Positions 43,401 to 52,608 of a stretch of DNA of 64,000 bases are shown piece by piece. Numbering within the stretch: position 1 is the first letter of the stretch; each line of letters starts with the position of its first letter. The position numbers were made by a program, and so were the translations under genes. The notes beneath the pieces are model-generated. The model was not told where the DNA came from. It searched no databases and worked only from the letters and a program-made list of their open reading frames with translations. The DNA comes from Turritopsis dohrnii (lineage: Eukaryota; Cnidaria; Hydrozoa; Anthoathecata; Oceaniidae): the NCBI GenBank assembly GCA_027922465.2, contig BQMF02000120.1, positions 744,001 through 808,000 on the forward strand. Reading direction: 5' to 3'.

Positions 43401-46400
43401 AACTGCTTCTTGGATTGACATTTCTCTGTGAGTTCTATAAGCCTTGGATACTGATTTCATTTTCTCATAAGCAGTTTGTCCTGTTTCATGTGCTTCTTTA
43501 GCTTCTTGTTTCATTGCTTCTGTAGATTCATCCTCTGATTTGGACAGATATGCGCACATGTACGCTACAGCTTTGTAATAATCTAAAACAGGTTGTATGT
43601 CAATGTTTGCTTCCCATGCAAGTAAACCATCTTCGAAATAATTATTTATGAAACAAGAACCAGGAGATCGTTTAAAATGGATCTGATAACTGCTGTCAGG
43701 TGACATTTCCAGTGAACGATAATAACTTGCTTCTTCAATATCTAACTCCTGTAATATTTTTTCAATAGATTCAGGTGGTGCGTAGCTTTCTTTTGTAGAG
43801 GCATACATGTTACGATATTTCGGATTTAATTTTTCATCAATATATTTTTGAACTTTATTTAATAGTTCTTTTCGTGTTTGGAGCATACTAATTTTCTCTT
43901 CCACAGGGGTTTCATCAGAGATTGGTTTAGCTAAACGGGTTCTATTGGTGAAAAATTTACCAAACGAATATCTACATTCAATATTTTTATACTTTCGACA
44001 AGATCTGGAGTGACTATGTGTTTGGTATGTTTTTACCAAGCGAAACAACTCATCATTTCCTTTTTGTTCAGGTAGTTCACATTTTATAACATTATCTACA
44101 AACTCAACATATTCGTCTTTATTTTGTTCACTCAATATAGGTGCATTTTCGACCCATAATAAACAATGAACATGGGGACTACCTCGCACTTGGAATTCAA
44201 CCCGAATAGCATAATGAATAACTTTTCCAAAAGGGCCATTCAGAACTATATGTTTAAAAAAATTTTCCACTCGAAATTGAAAATGTCGTGCTAAGAGTAC
44301 CGGGTTGCTATTAAGAATGTTCGTTCTTTCAAAATAGTTCAAATTTTCAATTTCTTCTGCCGTTAAATTCATACCCTTTAATTTCCCTATAATTTCAACT
44401 AACTCATTCCATCTAAGATCCGCACAAGAAAGGGTCATGAAATAAGTTGGTAATCCCAGCTGTTTAACCATGGCTAGTACTTCAAAGAGAAATCTTTTCC
44501 AATATGCAGGAGTTCCTTTTAAAGTGTTCATGAAATTAAATGCTTCGTCACTAGCTATTAGCTCTCCAATTTTTTCTTTAAAATTTTGGGAGATTTGACC
44601 TGCTGTCAATCCGTCAGATTTTATTTTTTTCATAGCAATGTTGATAGATCTGTTTAAATTCAAATGTTGCATCAGTGATTGAGCAAAAAATATATAATCC
44701 GAGTCCGAAGCAAACTTTTGTTTATAGTTTAATAATCTTTGGTTGAAATATTTACAGGGACTCAGTTTTTCTTTTCTGTCATGTGTATATCCAAACTTTC
44801 CTGTCGGAAACAACCATGGGTGTGCAAGTAGTTCGCAATCATCATCACAGATTAAAGCCAAAGGTTGTTTATTTTCTCCTGGTGCAATAGTTACGTTTGC
44901 ATCATCTCTAACTTCGTATGCAAGCTCAGGTACGTATGCAGTTTCAGAAACAGCCAGTCGAAATTCATCTAATGGATTCACGTCTTCTTCCTCGCTTGCT
45001 TGTTTAACATGAGGAATTTGACTTTCGTTAACAAAGTGGACCTCATCTTCAAATGTATTGTCTATTTCTCCGATCCAACAGCGAGGCACATTTTCTATAT
45101 TTATTTCAATGTTAGAATACAATACATTATTTTGTTTTAAATACATCAAAATTCCTCTAACAACATCGGGTCTTACAGCTTCAAAGAAAACATTTGATTT
45201 AAATGACATTTTCTTCTTCAAAGCAACTTGTACTATGCCATTGTTATCTAATCCTCTTGGCAAAATATTACAAATGTCATCAGCTTGTATTGGGACGTTA
45301 CAAATAGCCCCTTTCATTTTAGGAGATTGTCCTTTAGGCATAATAGTGATTTTTTTAAATAATAATCTTTTCGATATAATCGTTTTTTCAAGTTTGCGAA
45401 CATCATTGAAAATACCAGGCAATTCAAACACTTCCAAGTCGTTAACAACAGCTTGGCAGGGAAGTTTTCCTTTTATTAACTTTAGATGACATGTTTGACA
45501 AATGTATTCACTGCCGTCAAAACTGAGAACTTTAAAGGCAAACACTTTTTGGTCCATAGTATAAATGTTATCGTCCAAGATTCGAACTGATTGTTTATAC
45601 AACGTTCTATTACAACACACGCAAATATAATAAGGGCCTTCTTTGATGACTTTTTGGAATGAATCTATCGATCCTATTCGTTTCTTTTGTTTATCAACCC
45701 GATCTTTTTGCCGTAGTTCAAACTTAATTTCTTCAGATTGATTAGCACGTTGTTTTTTCTTATACATTCGGGTTTTTTTCCTCAATGCTGACTTGCCTTC
45801 ACCTGATAATAATAGATGTCTTCGCTTTTGCTTACTAGTTCGATTCATTTCTCTGAGTTTAGATTTCTGTTCATCCGATAATCCAGCTTTCCGATTTTTT
45901 TTACTTGTTCTATTCTGTTCTTTCAATTTAGATTTCTGTTCATCCGATAATCCAGCTCTCAGCTTTTGCTTACTTGTTCTATTCTTTTCCCTTTGTTTTG
46001 ATTTCTGCTCATCAGTAAACAAAGCACGTTGATAATTCATGTTATTACAATTTTGTTTTAGCATTTTTGATTTTTGTTCAGCGGAAATGCCGACCCGATA
46101 ACTTTGCATATAAGCTGTTGCTTTTGCCCGATTTTTTTCATTTTCAACAGGGCTTTGTATTTTACGTTTTCTTGCATTATGACGGCATTTTTCATTTCTT
46201 AGAAGTCTTTGAACTTCCGCTAAAGATTCAGCACTAATCTGCACATCATAACTCTGAACCTGATAAAAAACGCTGCCAGTGTTAGTTTGTCTGTTGACAA
46301 GATACAAATTTTTGATATAGTCCTCTGCGGCACTGACAGAATGGAATTTCATTAAGACGGACACACCATTAGAATCTGGAAAGCCTGTGCTCGGATCACG

Positions 46401-47039
46401 GGCATACGAATCGAAAATGTAAGTAAACCCATTCGCCCAAAACAAAGCCGTAGCAAAACCGCTCGTGATGAAAAGGGCTCCCGTACTATTTTCACAATGG
46501 AAACGAAAAAGGAAATCATCACTGTTTGAATTTAAAACCCCTGTGACCACACCATGCCTTTCAAGGATTATGTTAGAACTGTTGAATTGCACACTGTTAG
46601 GCAAGTCATCAAAAGAAAGATAACCGGAGAAGCCTAACGTTCTGTACAGATCATTCCCTAATGTTAAAATACGATCTAAATCCCATTGAGACCAAAAGCG
46701 CAAATTCTTTAGTGCCGAATAACAGATCGACCACAGCGAGTTACATGCACACTGTTTACCGGCGGATTCGTGGAAGCGGAGATCGCCTTGATTAAACGAA
46801 CCGCTAACTGTAACAGAAGAAACAGGTCCCGGATTTAATTCAACATCGGCAGCCATTAACAAAATCATATTAGCACACAGAAGCAAAGAGAAAAACATCG
46901 GTAAACTTCTTAAAAAGAAACAGATCGCACTTGCACTGCCATTACAATTAATTAAACCCCTTTCCTTATTCGCCCGGGATACTTTGGTGGCGGCATAGAA
47001 ACTACCTATAGTGATACGATACGCATCAACGGAAATCAT
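40446..47039 (-). CDS. Helitron Rep-helicase-endonuclease protein with N-terminal 2A-like motif
   Basis: An intact frame of 2197 codons. In order: hydrophobic N-terminus ending in the 2A-like DVELNPGP (residues 65-72); a cysteine-protease-like domain (QCACNSLW near 95 to DSYARD near 215); five to six basic repeats of about 23 residues (LSDEQKSKLREMNRTSKQK, about 310-450); a Cys-rich region with CVCCNRTL and CQTCHLKL; the Helitron Rep domain with HUH motif HVHCLLW (about 955) and the Tyr pair in YMCAYLSK (about 1158); a PIF1-type helicase with Walker A GSAGCGKS (about 1528), IIIDEISMV and VYVALSR; and a C-terminal endonuclease with LNVRSL, FTETQL, LGDFNIN and YSDHDAI. All core catalytic residues of Rep, helicase and endonuclease are present, so this copy may be active. 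The start could be Met48 (46898), which would leave a short signal-like peptide before the 2A motif. Confidence 0.93.
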   Translation of the reverse strand: MISVDAYRITIGSFYAATKVSRANKERGLINCNGSASAICFFLRSLPMFFSLLLCANMILLMAADVELNPGPVSSVTVSGSFNQGDLRFHESAGKQCACNSLWSICYSALKNLRFWSQWDLDRILTLGNDLYRTLGFSGYLSFDDLPNSVQFNSSNIILERHGVVTGVLNSNSDDFLFRFHCENSTGALFITSGFATALFWANGFTYIFDSYARDPSTGFPDSNGVSVLMKFHSVSAAEDYIKNLYLVNRQTNTGSVFYQVQSYDVQISAESLAEVQRLLRNEKCRHNARKRKIQSPVENEKNRAKATAYMQSYRVGISAEQKSKMLKQNCNNMNYQRALFTDEQKSKQREKNRTSKQKLRAGLSDEQKSKLKEQNRTSKKNRKAGLSDEQKSKLREMNRTSKQKRRHLLLSGEGKSALRKKTRMYKKKQRANQSEEIKFELRQKDRVDKQKKRIGSIDSFQKVIKEGPYYICVCCNRTLYKQSVRILDDNIYTMDQKVFAFKVLSFDGSEYICQTCHLKLIKGKLPCQAVVNDLEVFELPGIFNDVRKLEKTIISKRLLFKKITIMPKGQSPKMKGAICNVPIQADDICNILPRGLDNNGIVQVALKKKMSFKSNVFFEAVRPDVVRGILMYLKQNNVLYSNIEINIENVPRCWIGEIDNTFEDEVHFVNESQIPHVKQASEEEDVNPLDEFRLAVSETAYVPELAYEVRDDANVTIAPGENKQPLALICDDDCELLAHPWLFPTGKFGYTHDRKEKLSPCKYFNQRLLNYKQKFASDSDYIFFAQSLMQHLNLNRSINIAMKKIKSDGLTAGQISQNFKEKIGELIASDEAFNFMNTLKGTPAYWKRFLFEVLAMVKQLGLPTYFMTLSCADLRWNELVEIIGKLKGMNLTAEEIENLNYFERTNILNSNPVLLARHFQFRVENFFKHIVLNGPFGKVIHYAIRVEFQVRGSPHVHCLLWVENAPILSEQNKDEYVEFVDNVIKCELPEQKGNDELFRLVKTYQTHSHSRSCRKYKNIECRYSFGKFFTNRTRLAKPISDETPVEEKISMLQTRKELLNKVQKYIDEKLNPKYRNMYASTKESYAPPESIEKILQELDIEEASYYRSLEMSPDSSYQIHFKRSPGSCFINNYFEDGLLAWEANIDIQPVLDYYKAVAYMCAYLSKSEDESTEAMKQEAKEAHETGQTAYEKMKSVSKAYRTHREMSIQEAVSIVLPEIWLRKTCPAVTFANSNLPENRYRVCRSEEEIANMPDNETNIFKRNMLDRYIDRPNLSFKKGKYAMMDNLCFAKFLSSYVLDVKVTDEDENDCQPEVLEDLLLDEKDTRLPTTVPLMSSKERVKLRKTKCVLRYHVPNKITKPEAYAHHMLFMFYPFRNETELKATASGTYTEKILDPEVLDVINTNKQICEPYGEIVDNAFVHFNANNANGFDAAGEQENDSVRDELEQNGNEDGEVDDFTDENICGAPARTPITISDDEMNEKIRSLNKKQREIFNFVNKWVRTSMKSLQSKETTKQEPFQIFITGSAGCGKSHLLTTIKMYLHKALSYGSGEHNKERMLMLAPTGVAAVNIDGSTIHSALGILPDRTSGKCVSKLSDKKRSSLRQKYSELKVIIIDEISMVSNKLLLYIHQRLCEIFGCTEDLPFAGISIIACGDFYQLPPIQQKPVFAEFNDHMLNIFHCWRYFKIAELTEVMRQRGDQTFIGLLNNIRLGLLTDRDREILQSRRIEIDDPNYPNDAIHIWAENALVNEHNQRKLRELPGFEYEIEAIDKLPENIAASVLEKVYQRSQMDTGGLAKKLSLKIKAKVMLTSNLDVEDKLCNGQIGTVEHLRFDQRGNIVTIYLKMDDEDIGVKATNGDPFGRAHKLVPISRVEKEIKIRKNSLSSPVINRLQFPLILSWACTVHKVQGKTFPKIVFSLDMLRQKRFNSGQVYVALSRVTSLAGLYILGDIDKKHVTTDSRASVEYEFMRENLSLDYRNSPCTEEVLSISLLNVRSLSKHAIDIKHDNVLMESDVLCFTETQLTSNIDTTQISRTLTPFSLEFNNTSNDKFSNIALAYNDSVTLVNNISIPGASLYTLCKSDTCSDHLNIILIYRKNNLSLSNFLYHIQHLSSQVELVHIILGDFNINTLQSNNTMLHNYLNENYVLTNETATHISGSLIDHVYIHRDLAQHTDTNISMHFVYYSDHDAIKLQIKEK
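46824..46847 (-). other. 2A-like co-translational cleavage motif in the Helitron
   Basis: Residues 65-72 read DVELNPGP, matching the D-V/I-E-x-N-P-G-P consensus at which ribosomes skip the Gly-Pro bond. It is preceded by a hydrophobic stretch, FFSLLLCANMILLMAA, giving the signal-peptide-plus-2A arrangement described for some invertebrate LINEs. Release would occur before Pro72, separating the signal-like peptide from the remaining 2126 residues. Motif is seen; activity is inferred. Confidence 0.85.
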
Positions 47040-47830
47040 ATCAGCAGCAAGAACAACAACAACAACTTTGATACTTTAATCAATATTCAACTTCAGTTAC
47101 TAGTTTTACTTTTACTTATGAGCTTTGAACTTTTGAGCTTTGAGGCTTATGTGCTTTGAGGCTTACGAGCTTTGGCTGTTCACGTCCGTGAACCTTCGTT
47201 TCCGCCAAATCAGGCGGCCCTCAAATGAGGTCGGATGGAAGACTTGCCAAGTAGTTGTCGTTTCCTAAATATAAAAAAGATAATAGCTATATCTAATCAA
47301 TGCGTAAACCTTTGAGGAAACTGGGTTAGCCCAGTATGTTATGTGCTCTTAATGGGTAACTCTATTCGCCAAAACTAAACGTTTCTCAATCCGCCCAAGT
47401 TAAAATTGATTACAGAATCAATTAAATCAATTTTTAAAAAAAAAGTTTTAAATTGGTCAATAAAGATCTAACTTTTAAATTATCACAAAAAGGAAGAAAA
47501 ATTATATTAATATAAAATATTAATATAATATAAAATATTAATAAAATACATGTATTTATTCAACAGACAGCTGAGGTTTTGTCATTGTCAACTATATAAT
47601 AATCAGAACTGTCATATGTCTTACTACAGTGATACAAATAGCAACTTGCACTACTATGGGGTTAGTATTGAATGGCTGCCTATTGTGTTTCAAACAATTA
47701 GTATATAATACATTAACTTCAAACTGAAATTATGTCTCTGTAAAATTTGGACCTGTATGATTCAACTTAATCTAATATTTTTTCATGTTAGACAGAGAAG
47801 CATCAGCCATTAGTATATACATGGGGTTGC
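47040..47830. other. 5' flank of the Helitron gene
   Basis: Contains imperfect AGCTTTGAGGCTTA repeats at 47117-47176 and AATATTAATATAATA runs at 47490-47550. The 5' end of the Helitron must be here but could not be defined. Confidence 0.4.
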
Positions 47831-47922
47831 AGGACTCGAAATTTCACGGTAACGATCGTTCCGTTACCGCATCGTTACCGTGATAGCATCATCTAGGGAA
47901 ACGAATTTCCGTTTCTGTAAAG

Positions 47923-48402
47923 TACTTTAATGGTAGAAATTTTCGCGGTACTAATTTTCGCGAGGTCACGAGCTCGCGAAATCGATGGGATTTATTTTCG
48001 CGAATGAATGATCTCGCGAAATTTTGCGAGATTTATTTTCGCGAAATCAGAAACTCTTAAAATTTCGCGAGATAAATTTTCGCGAATGGCAAATTAGGTA
48101 AAAAAATTCGCGAGATTAATTTTCGCGCATGGCAATTTAGATAAAAAAAAACTCGCAAGATAAACTCGAAAGTAAACTTTAGTAAACTCGAAAGAGATTC
48201 AAAAAAGCAACAAAAAAAGTGTTTTTTTTTCGAAATTTCGCGAGATTTATTTTCGCGAATCATGTATTGCGAAGAAATTCGCGGGACTTATTTTCGCGAA
48301 TTGGCGAAATAATGTTTTTTTTGGGATTTATTTTCGCGAATTTGGCAAAAATTCGCGAAACTCGCGAAAATTGGTACCGCGAAAATTTCTACCATTAAAG
48401 TA
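47923..48402. mobile_element. MITE with TACTTTAATGGTAG termini
   Basis: Inverted repeats of about 42 bp with a single mismatch, TACTTTAATGGTAGAAATTT at the left and its inverse ending at 48402. The interior is filled with repeated TTTTCGCGA and TCGCGAAA blocks. No ORF. It resembles, in style, the element at 53734-54319 (TACTTTACGGGGAG). Confidence 0.85.
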
Positions 48403-48418
48403 CCTAATTTAATGTATT

Positions 48419-48536
48419 TAATTTCGCGTGCATTAAATTTAGCGATTTTTTTTAAAATAAAAAATGTGAAATTTAGTACAGTTTAAATTTTTCAAAAATC
48501 CAAAATCGCGAAATTTAATACACGCGAAAAGTCCTA
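48419..48536. mobile_element. Small MITE with TTTCGCGTG termini
   Basis: The arms AATTTCGCGTGCATTAAATT and its inverse, about 30 bp each with a few mismatches, enclose about 55 bp of AT-rich sequence. It lies just right of the larger CGCGA-rich MITE. Confidence 0.6.
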
Positions 48537-48640
48537 AAATTTGAATCAAAATGGTGGTACCTAGTTATTAATGAACTACATCGGCAACGATCGTTTCCGT
48601 TACTGATATAATACATGAAAGTTTGAAATTTCGAGGCCTG

Positions 48641-50064
48641 GGTTGGAATCTAAAATTGTGTTGTTGAAAGCTGAACAAAATAAGAACAATTCAGGATTCA
48701 AGGCTACAAAATAATGAACAGGATTTTTCAAATGTGTATCAAATCACTAATGAATATTAAATTACAAGGAAAAAACCCTCATTTTTTAACAGTCCTATAT
48801 TTTGTCATAGGCTATTAACTCAGTTTCATCCTAATTGTAATTAGGTACTCAAAAGAACATTTTTAAACAGAGATTTGCTTCAAGATGTTTAGAGTTTGTG
48901 TTTTTCCTTCACAATTTTTTAGGGTTTGTAAATATATATACATCAAAACAAAGTGTACCTTAATTTTAGAAGGAAGTCACTTTCGTGTGCCAAGTGTAGC
49001 TTCATGTTTATAGTTATATTAACACGGTAAGAACACAAATCTTCTGATTTTATCGAAAATCAATCTTTTTTCAAAATTTCCCAGTTTATTCGGCCACAAC
49101 AGTGTAGTTTCTTAGTCCCTCAATAATCAATAATCATATTTTACTTCCTGATTTAAAGCTTATCTCCTGTGAAAAAAAACGCAAATGACATTCAAACACT
49201 TCAGAAATTGCTATCATAATTAGTCACCGGCTTTAGCCAGCTGACTATTGGAATAGGGTTTCATCGTCGTCATCTATAATTTTTATTAAATTTTTACTTC
49301 TCGTTTAGTAATATTCAAGTGAAAAGAAGATGGAGTGCGAATCATAAGATTAACAAATGCCGCTGACTTGCTGCATTTTTAAAAACTTTGATTTTACGTA
49401 AGGCACATGATTTGACGAAAAATCAAAAAACTTAATTATGGTTACAGTTATCGTGTTTATGTTTCCTTCATCATTATGGACCATTTTTATTCACCAGCGA
49501 GATCTCTGTAAACCAAGCCAACATGACAGATTTCTAAGTGAACAATCCCTCATGCACAATTCACTTTCATGGAGAATTCACTTCAAAACTTTTCTCTAAT
49601 ATAAATATAATTGAGAATGTAAGTTTTACGTAAAGGATGTAACTATTCTTTAAAATTCCAGTAGGCCTTTGAGGAGCATAGGAGTTTGACTTATATATAT
49701 CAGTGAAACAATATGGACTGCTTTATATTGAGCGAAGATGTAGATTTTTAATTACCAATATAATAACAAATAATTTTCAAGCTCATTATTTTGTATTTAA
49801 ACCAGTTCTATGATATCAAATCTATGATAAAAATCTTTAGCAGTTAGGATCACTCGACCAGAATTCGCCGCTAAAATAATCGTGATTTATTATAAAGAAT
49901 TGCCTCGATAATTTTATTTTACTCTCCTATTTGAATACATCCGATTGAATGATGACGATCTAGCATAGCAACCGCATAGAAACATAGCTTTAGGGAATAT
50001 TTGACACGGTAAATTTTTGGCGGTGGTGAAACTTTATGCAAAAACAAAACTTTTTACTATGTCA
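48641..50064. other. Intergenic, no gene recognised
   Basis: AT-rich. A hairpin-like AGTCACCGGCTTTAGCCAGC is near 49224. No open frame with protein character. Confidence 0.5.
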
Positions 50065-51067
50065 AATTTTCCCTTTCGGCTTAGTTCTTCAGAAAATGAA
50101 GAAAGAAGAAAACAAACAATTTTTACATCTTTGGAGGAGTACCGCTTTTCTAGCGATACATTAGCATTAGTTTCAATAATGGTCGTAAAATTAAATTGCG
50201 CTAATTGTGTGGTGTATCAACAAAACCATTATTAAAATCATTAACAAAACAATACCAAACATTGCAATAAGTCACAAAAAGTCACAAGCACCCTTCAGGT
50301 TCACTTTTCCGAAAACGAAAAAAAGAAAAAAAATGGCTGAAAATCGCCAGCATATAAAGTTGTGAATCCTAAAAAATCAAAATGTTGTGTACACGAAATG
50401 TCGCGAAAACGCAAGAATTTTTGTGCATCCGATCCTTTGTGCCTTTAATACTACAATGAACTTCGTCTGCTTGATGAATTCTATTCACATATTCTCGGGC
50501 TTCATAGAAAAAACACAAGCCATTTGTTCTGGACAATTTATTTATATCAACGTGAATGTACAAAGTAAAGAGTCCTAAGTTACAAATTAAATCAGATTGA
50601 TAATTACTCCTTTCATGATTTTACAATACATTTCTCAATCTTGTATTCTCAAATCAGAAGAAAAAGTTGTGAATGCACTTCATTGTGTGGCTGTCGTAAA
50701 GTAGTATGATACGCTTTTTATCGCAAGTTTTGGTTGAGTGGTCCTAAGTGTTTAGGGACATTCAGCTTTTTTGGTTACTGTATTTCTTCTTATGATTTCC
50801 TTGCAATAAAAAGTTTGAAAGTTTGAGAATACAGGATCAAAAATTGTAAATTCATGGAAATAGCAATTATCAATTTGATTTAATTTGTTATTTAGGACTC
50901 TTAACTTTGTAACATTCTCGTTGATATAAATAAATTGTCCCAGAACACTACACAATAGCACAATTTAACTGATGCTTATGTATCGCTAGAAAAGCTGTAC
51001 TCCTCCGAAGATGTATATAAAAATTGTTTGTTTTCTTCTTTCTTCATTTTCTGAAGAACTAAGTCAT
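50065..51067. repeat. Large imperfect fold-back (inverted duplication)
   Basis: The left arm, 50065-50225 plus 50517-50655, is matched in inverse by 50815-51067. About 290 bases (50226-50516) in the left arm have no counterpart on the right, so they were inserted on the left or deleted from the right. Landmarks are GCTTAGTTCTTCAGAAAATG at the left and CATTTTCTGAAGAACTAAG at the right. The unmatched segment has a minus-strand peptide EAREYVNRIHQADEVHCS of unknown origin. No TIR or target site of a known family is visible. Confidence 0.7.
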
Positions 51068-51936
51068 AATGGAAAAAGTGTAGCATATGTATATTATGTT
51101 ATATAGTTTTATACTAATGTATTGAGAAAAAATTAAGTCTTCATTAGTAAATTGATAGCTAAGACACACACCAAAACATTTTTACTCCACTACAGAAATT
51201 ATATATAAAATGATCCAGTAATTTCAGGTCAAGTCAAGAACACCACAGTCTTCTATTATTTTTACAGTGGCTTAATTATCTTAAGAATTATTATTGATGA
51301 AGAATCAAAACAAATTGAGAGTTTTGTGGCTGGTGTAAGTATCATCAGTATAAGTCAGCACAAAATGAAAAGTTAATTATAATAAAAATAACCTCTTTTC
51401 TTACCTGGCTCTTTTTCTTCCTCCTTTTGAAAATCGCACCCTCTCAAACTTGGATACGTAGTCAGATACGTGGTCGTAGTCAGAAGTGATGACGTTTTTA
51501 TATGGTAATAATATATATATTGTATATACTATATATTGTAGTATTATTATAATTGTATTTTCGCAGTAGTAGAAGCTCCTTGCAATAACGTTAAAAGCAG
51601 CATGGCATTGGTTCGCTCCCAGAATGCACTGGAAGTTGGGGTGAGAATGGGCGCATTTTGACAAAAATTTCTTTTTACAAGTAGTATGACTACTAAAATT
51701 GAACACGTTTTACACTTACGTGTAATATGCTAGCACTTTTATTTTCTAAGGACAGCAATTTTAGGTTAAAACTTCGGATTTTAAACAGCAAAATTGATAG
51801 ATAGCAACAACGGGCGTATAATTGGGGCGTGAAGAACTGCGATCTTACACACGGACGGACGGACTGACAGACACGGGGAAATGAAAGATCAGCTACCTTA
51901 CGGCGCTGACCAAAAATTCACAGTAATCAATCAAAC
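51068..51936. other. Flank of the truncated dioxygenase copy
   Basis: No coding exon matching the second exon of the dioxygenase gene was found here. The segment 51800-51900 (ACACGGACGGACGGACTGAC and GGCGCTGACC) has the look of a short interspersed element end. Confidence 0.4.
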
Positions 51937-52608
51937 CTGTAATCCACCAGCTTCATCCTGGAACAGCAAGGTGATTGTACCATAGTCTGAATGCTCGCCA
52001 CATCGAAGCTGATTTTCCAAAACATTTTCTTTTCTTAAAACTGGTGGATAATATAAAACCCGCAGTGTCGTTTCATTTTTACCGGTTTCTCCTATGTACT
52101 TGTGCTGTGTTACTAAAAAATTTGGATCATTGTGTTGGAGACTGATACTTAATAATTTCAAAATATTGATAGTCAATTTCTTGCAGGAATCATACATAGC
52201 CAATTCTGTAGAAACAAATTCAGGTGAAAAATTCTGCATTTCAACACTTTTACAAGAAGTTGTGGGAAAGATATCGAAACACTCCTTAAGATCAAAGGGA
52301 CGGTTTTTTTCAAAAGTTTCTAATTTGAAAGGTACCCATCCCCAATTAGTATCATTGTCTGTTCTTTTGAATTTTTCTTTTACAGTAGTTTCAAGATCAA
52401 AAAATTTTTGTGCAACATCTTGAGCATCTTTTATTGTTGATTCTGGTACACCATGCTCCACTATATAAACAAAACCCCATTCCATAAATGCGTCAGCAAA
52501 TTCTTTGGCCAATTGTTGAATCTTCTGATCAATTATAAAATCTTTTGGAGGAAGCTCTCCACGAATGTACTTTGTAAGATGAGACAAATTGATGACAGGA
52601 AAAGACAT
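51937..52608 (-). pseudogene. Isopenicillin-N-synthase-like dioxygenase, first exon only
   Basis: A 224-codon exon (MSFPVINLSHLTKYIRGELP at its start) ends in GGLQ with a CAG/GTTTGA donor. It is a diverged copy of exon 1 of the complete gene at 54555-56120: the N-terminal 60 residues are nearly identical, the middle differs more. It keeps H206 and D208 of the Fe(II) site (CGEHSDYG). The second exon, which would provide the third iron ligand His and the R-x-S 2-oxoglutarate clamp, is not found downstream on this strand as far as I can see. The exon has no stop codons, so loss of the 3' part is recent, or the exon is still expressed. Alternatively the second exon is too diverged or lies beyond the fold-back at 50065. 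Confidence 0.7.

Larger units (their letters stand above)
47834..48640. mobile_element. Nested MITE cluster (outer CTCGAAATTTC element)
   Basis: An outer inverted pair, GACTCGAAATTTCACGG at the left and GAAATTTCGAGGCC at the right, with AACGATCGT-type blocks inside each end, encloses two further elements at 47923-48402 and 48419-48536. The outer element was interrupted by the CGCGA-rich ones. No coding capacity. Confidence 0.5.

Noticed and set aside
40446..47039. Several plus-strand open frames (for example 42166-42396, 45058-45489, 45793-46032)
   Set aside because: They are the reverse of the long Helitron frame and show no domain. Shadow frames.
51401..51706. Second exon of the truncated dioxygenase copy
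   Set aside because: The translation has no His ligand or R-x-S motif and no similarity to the exon at 54555-54842.
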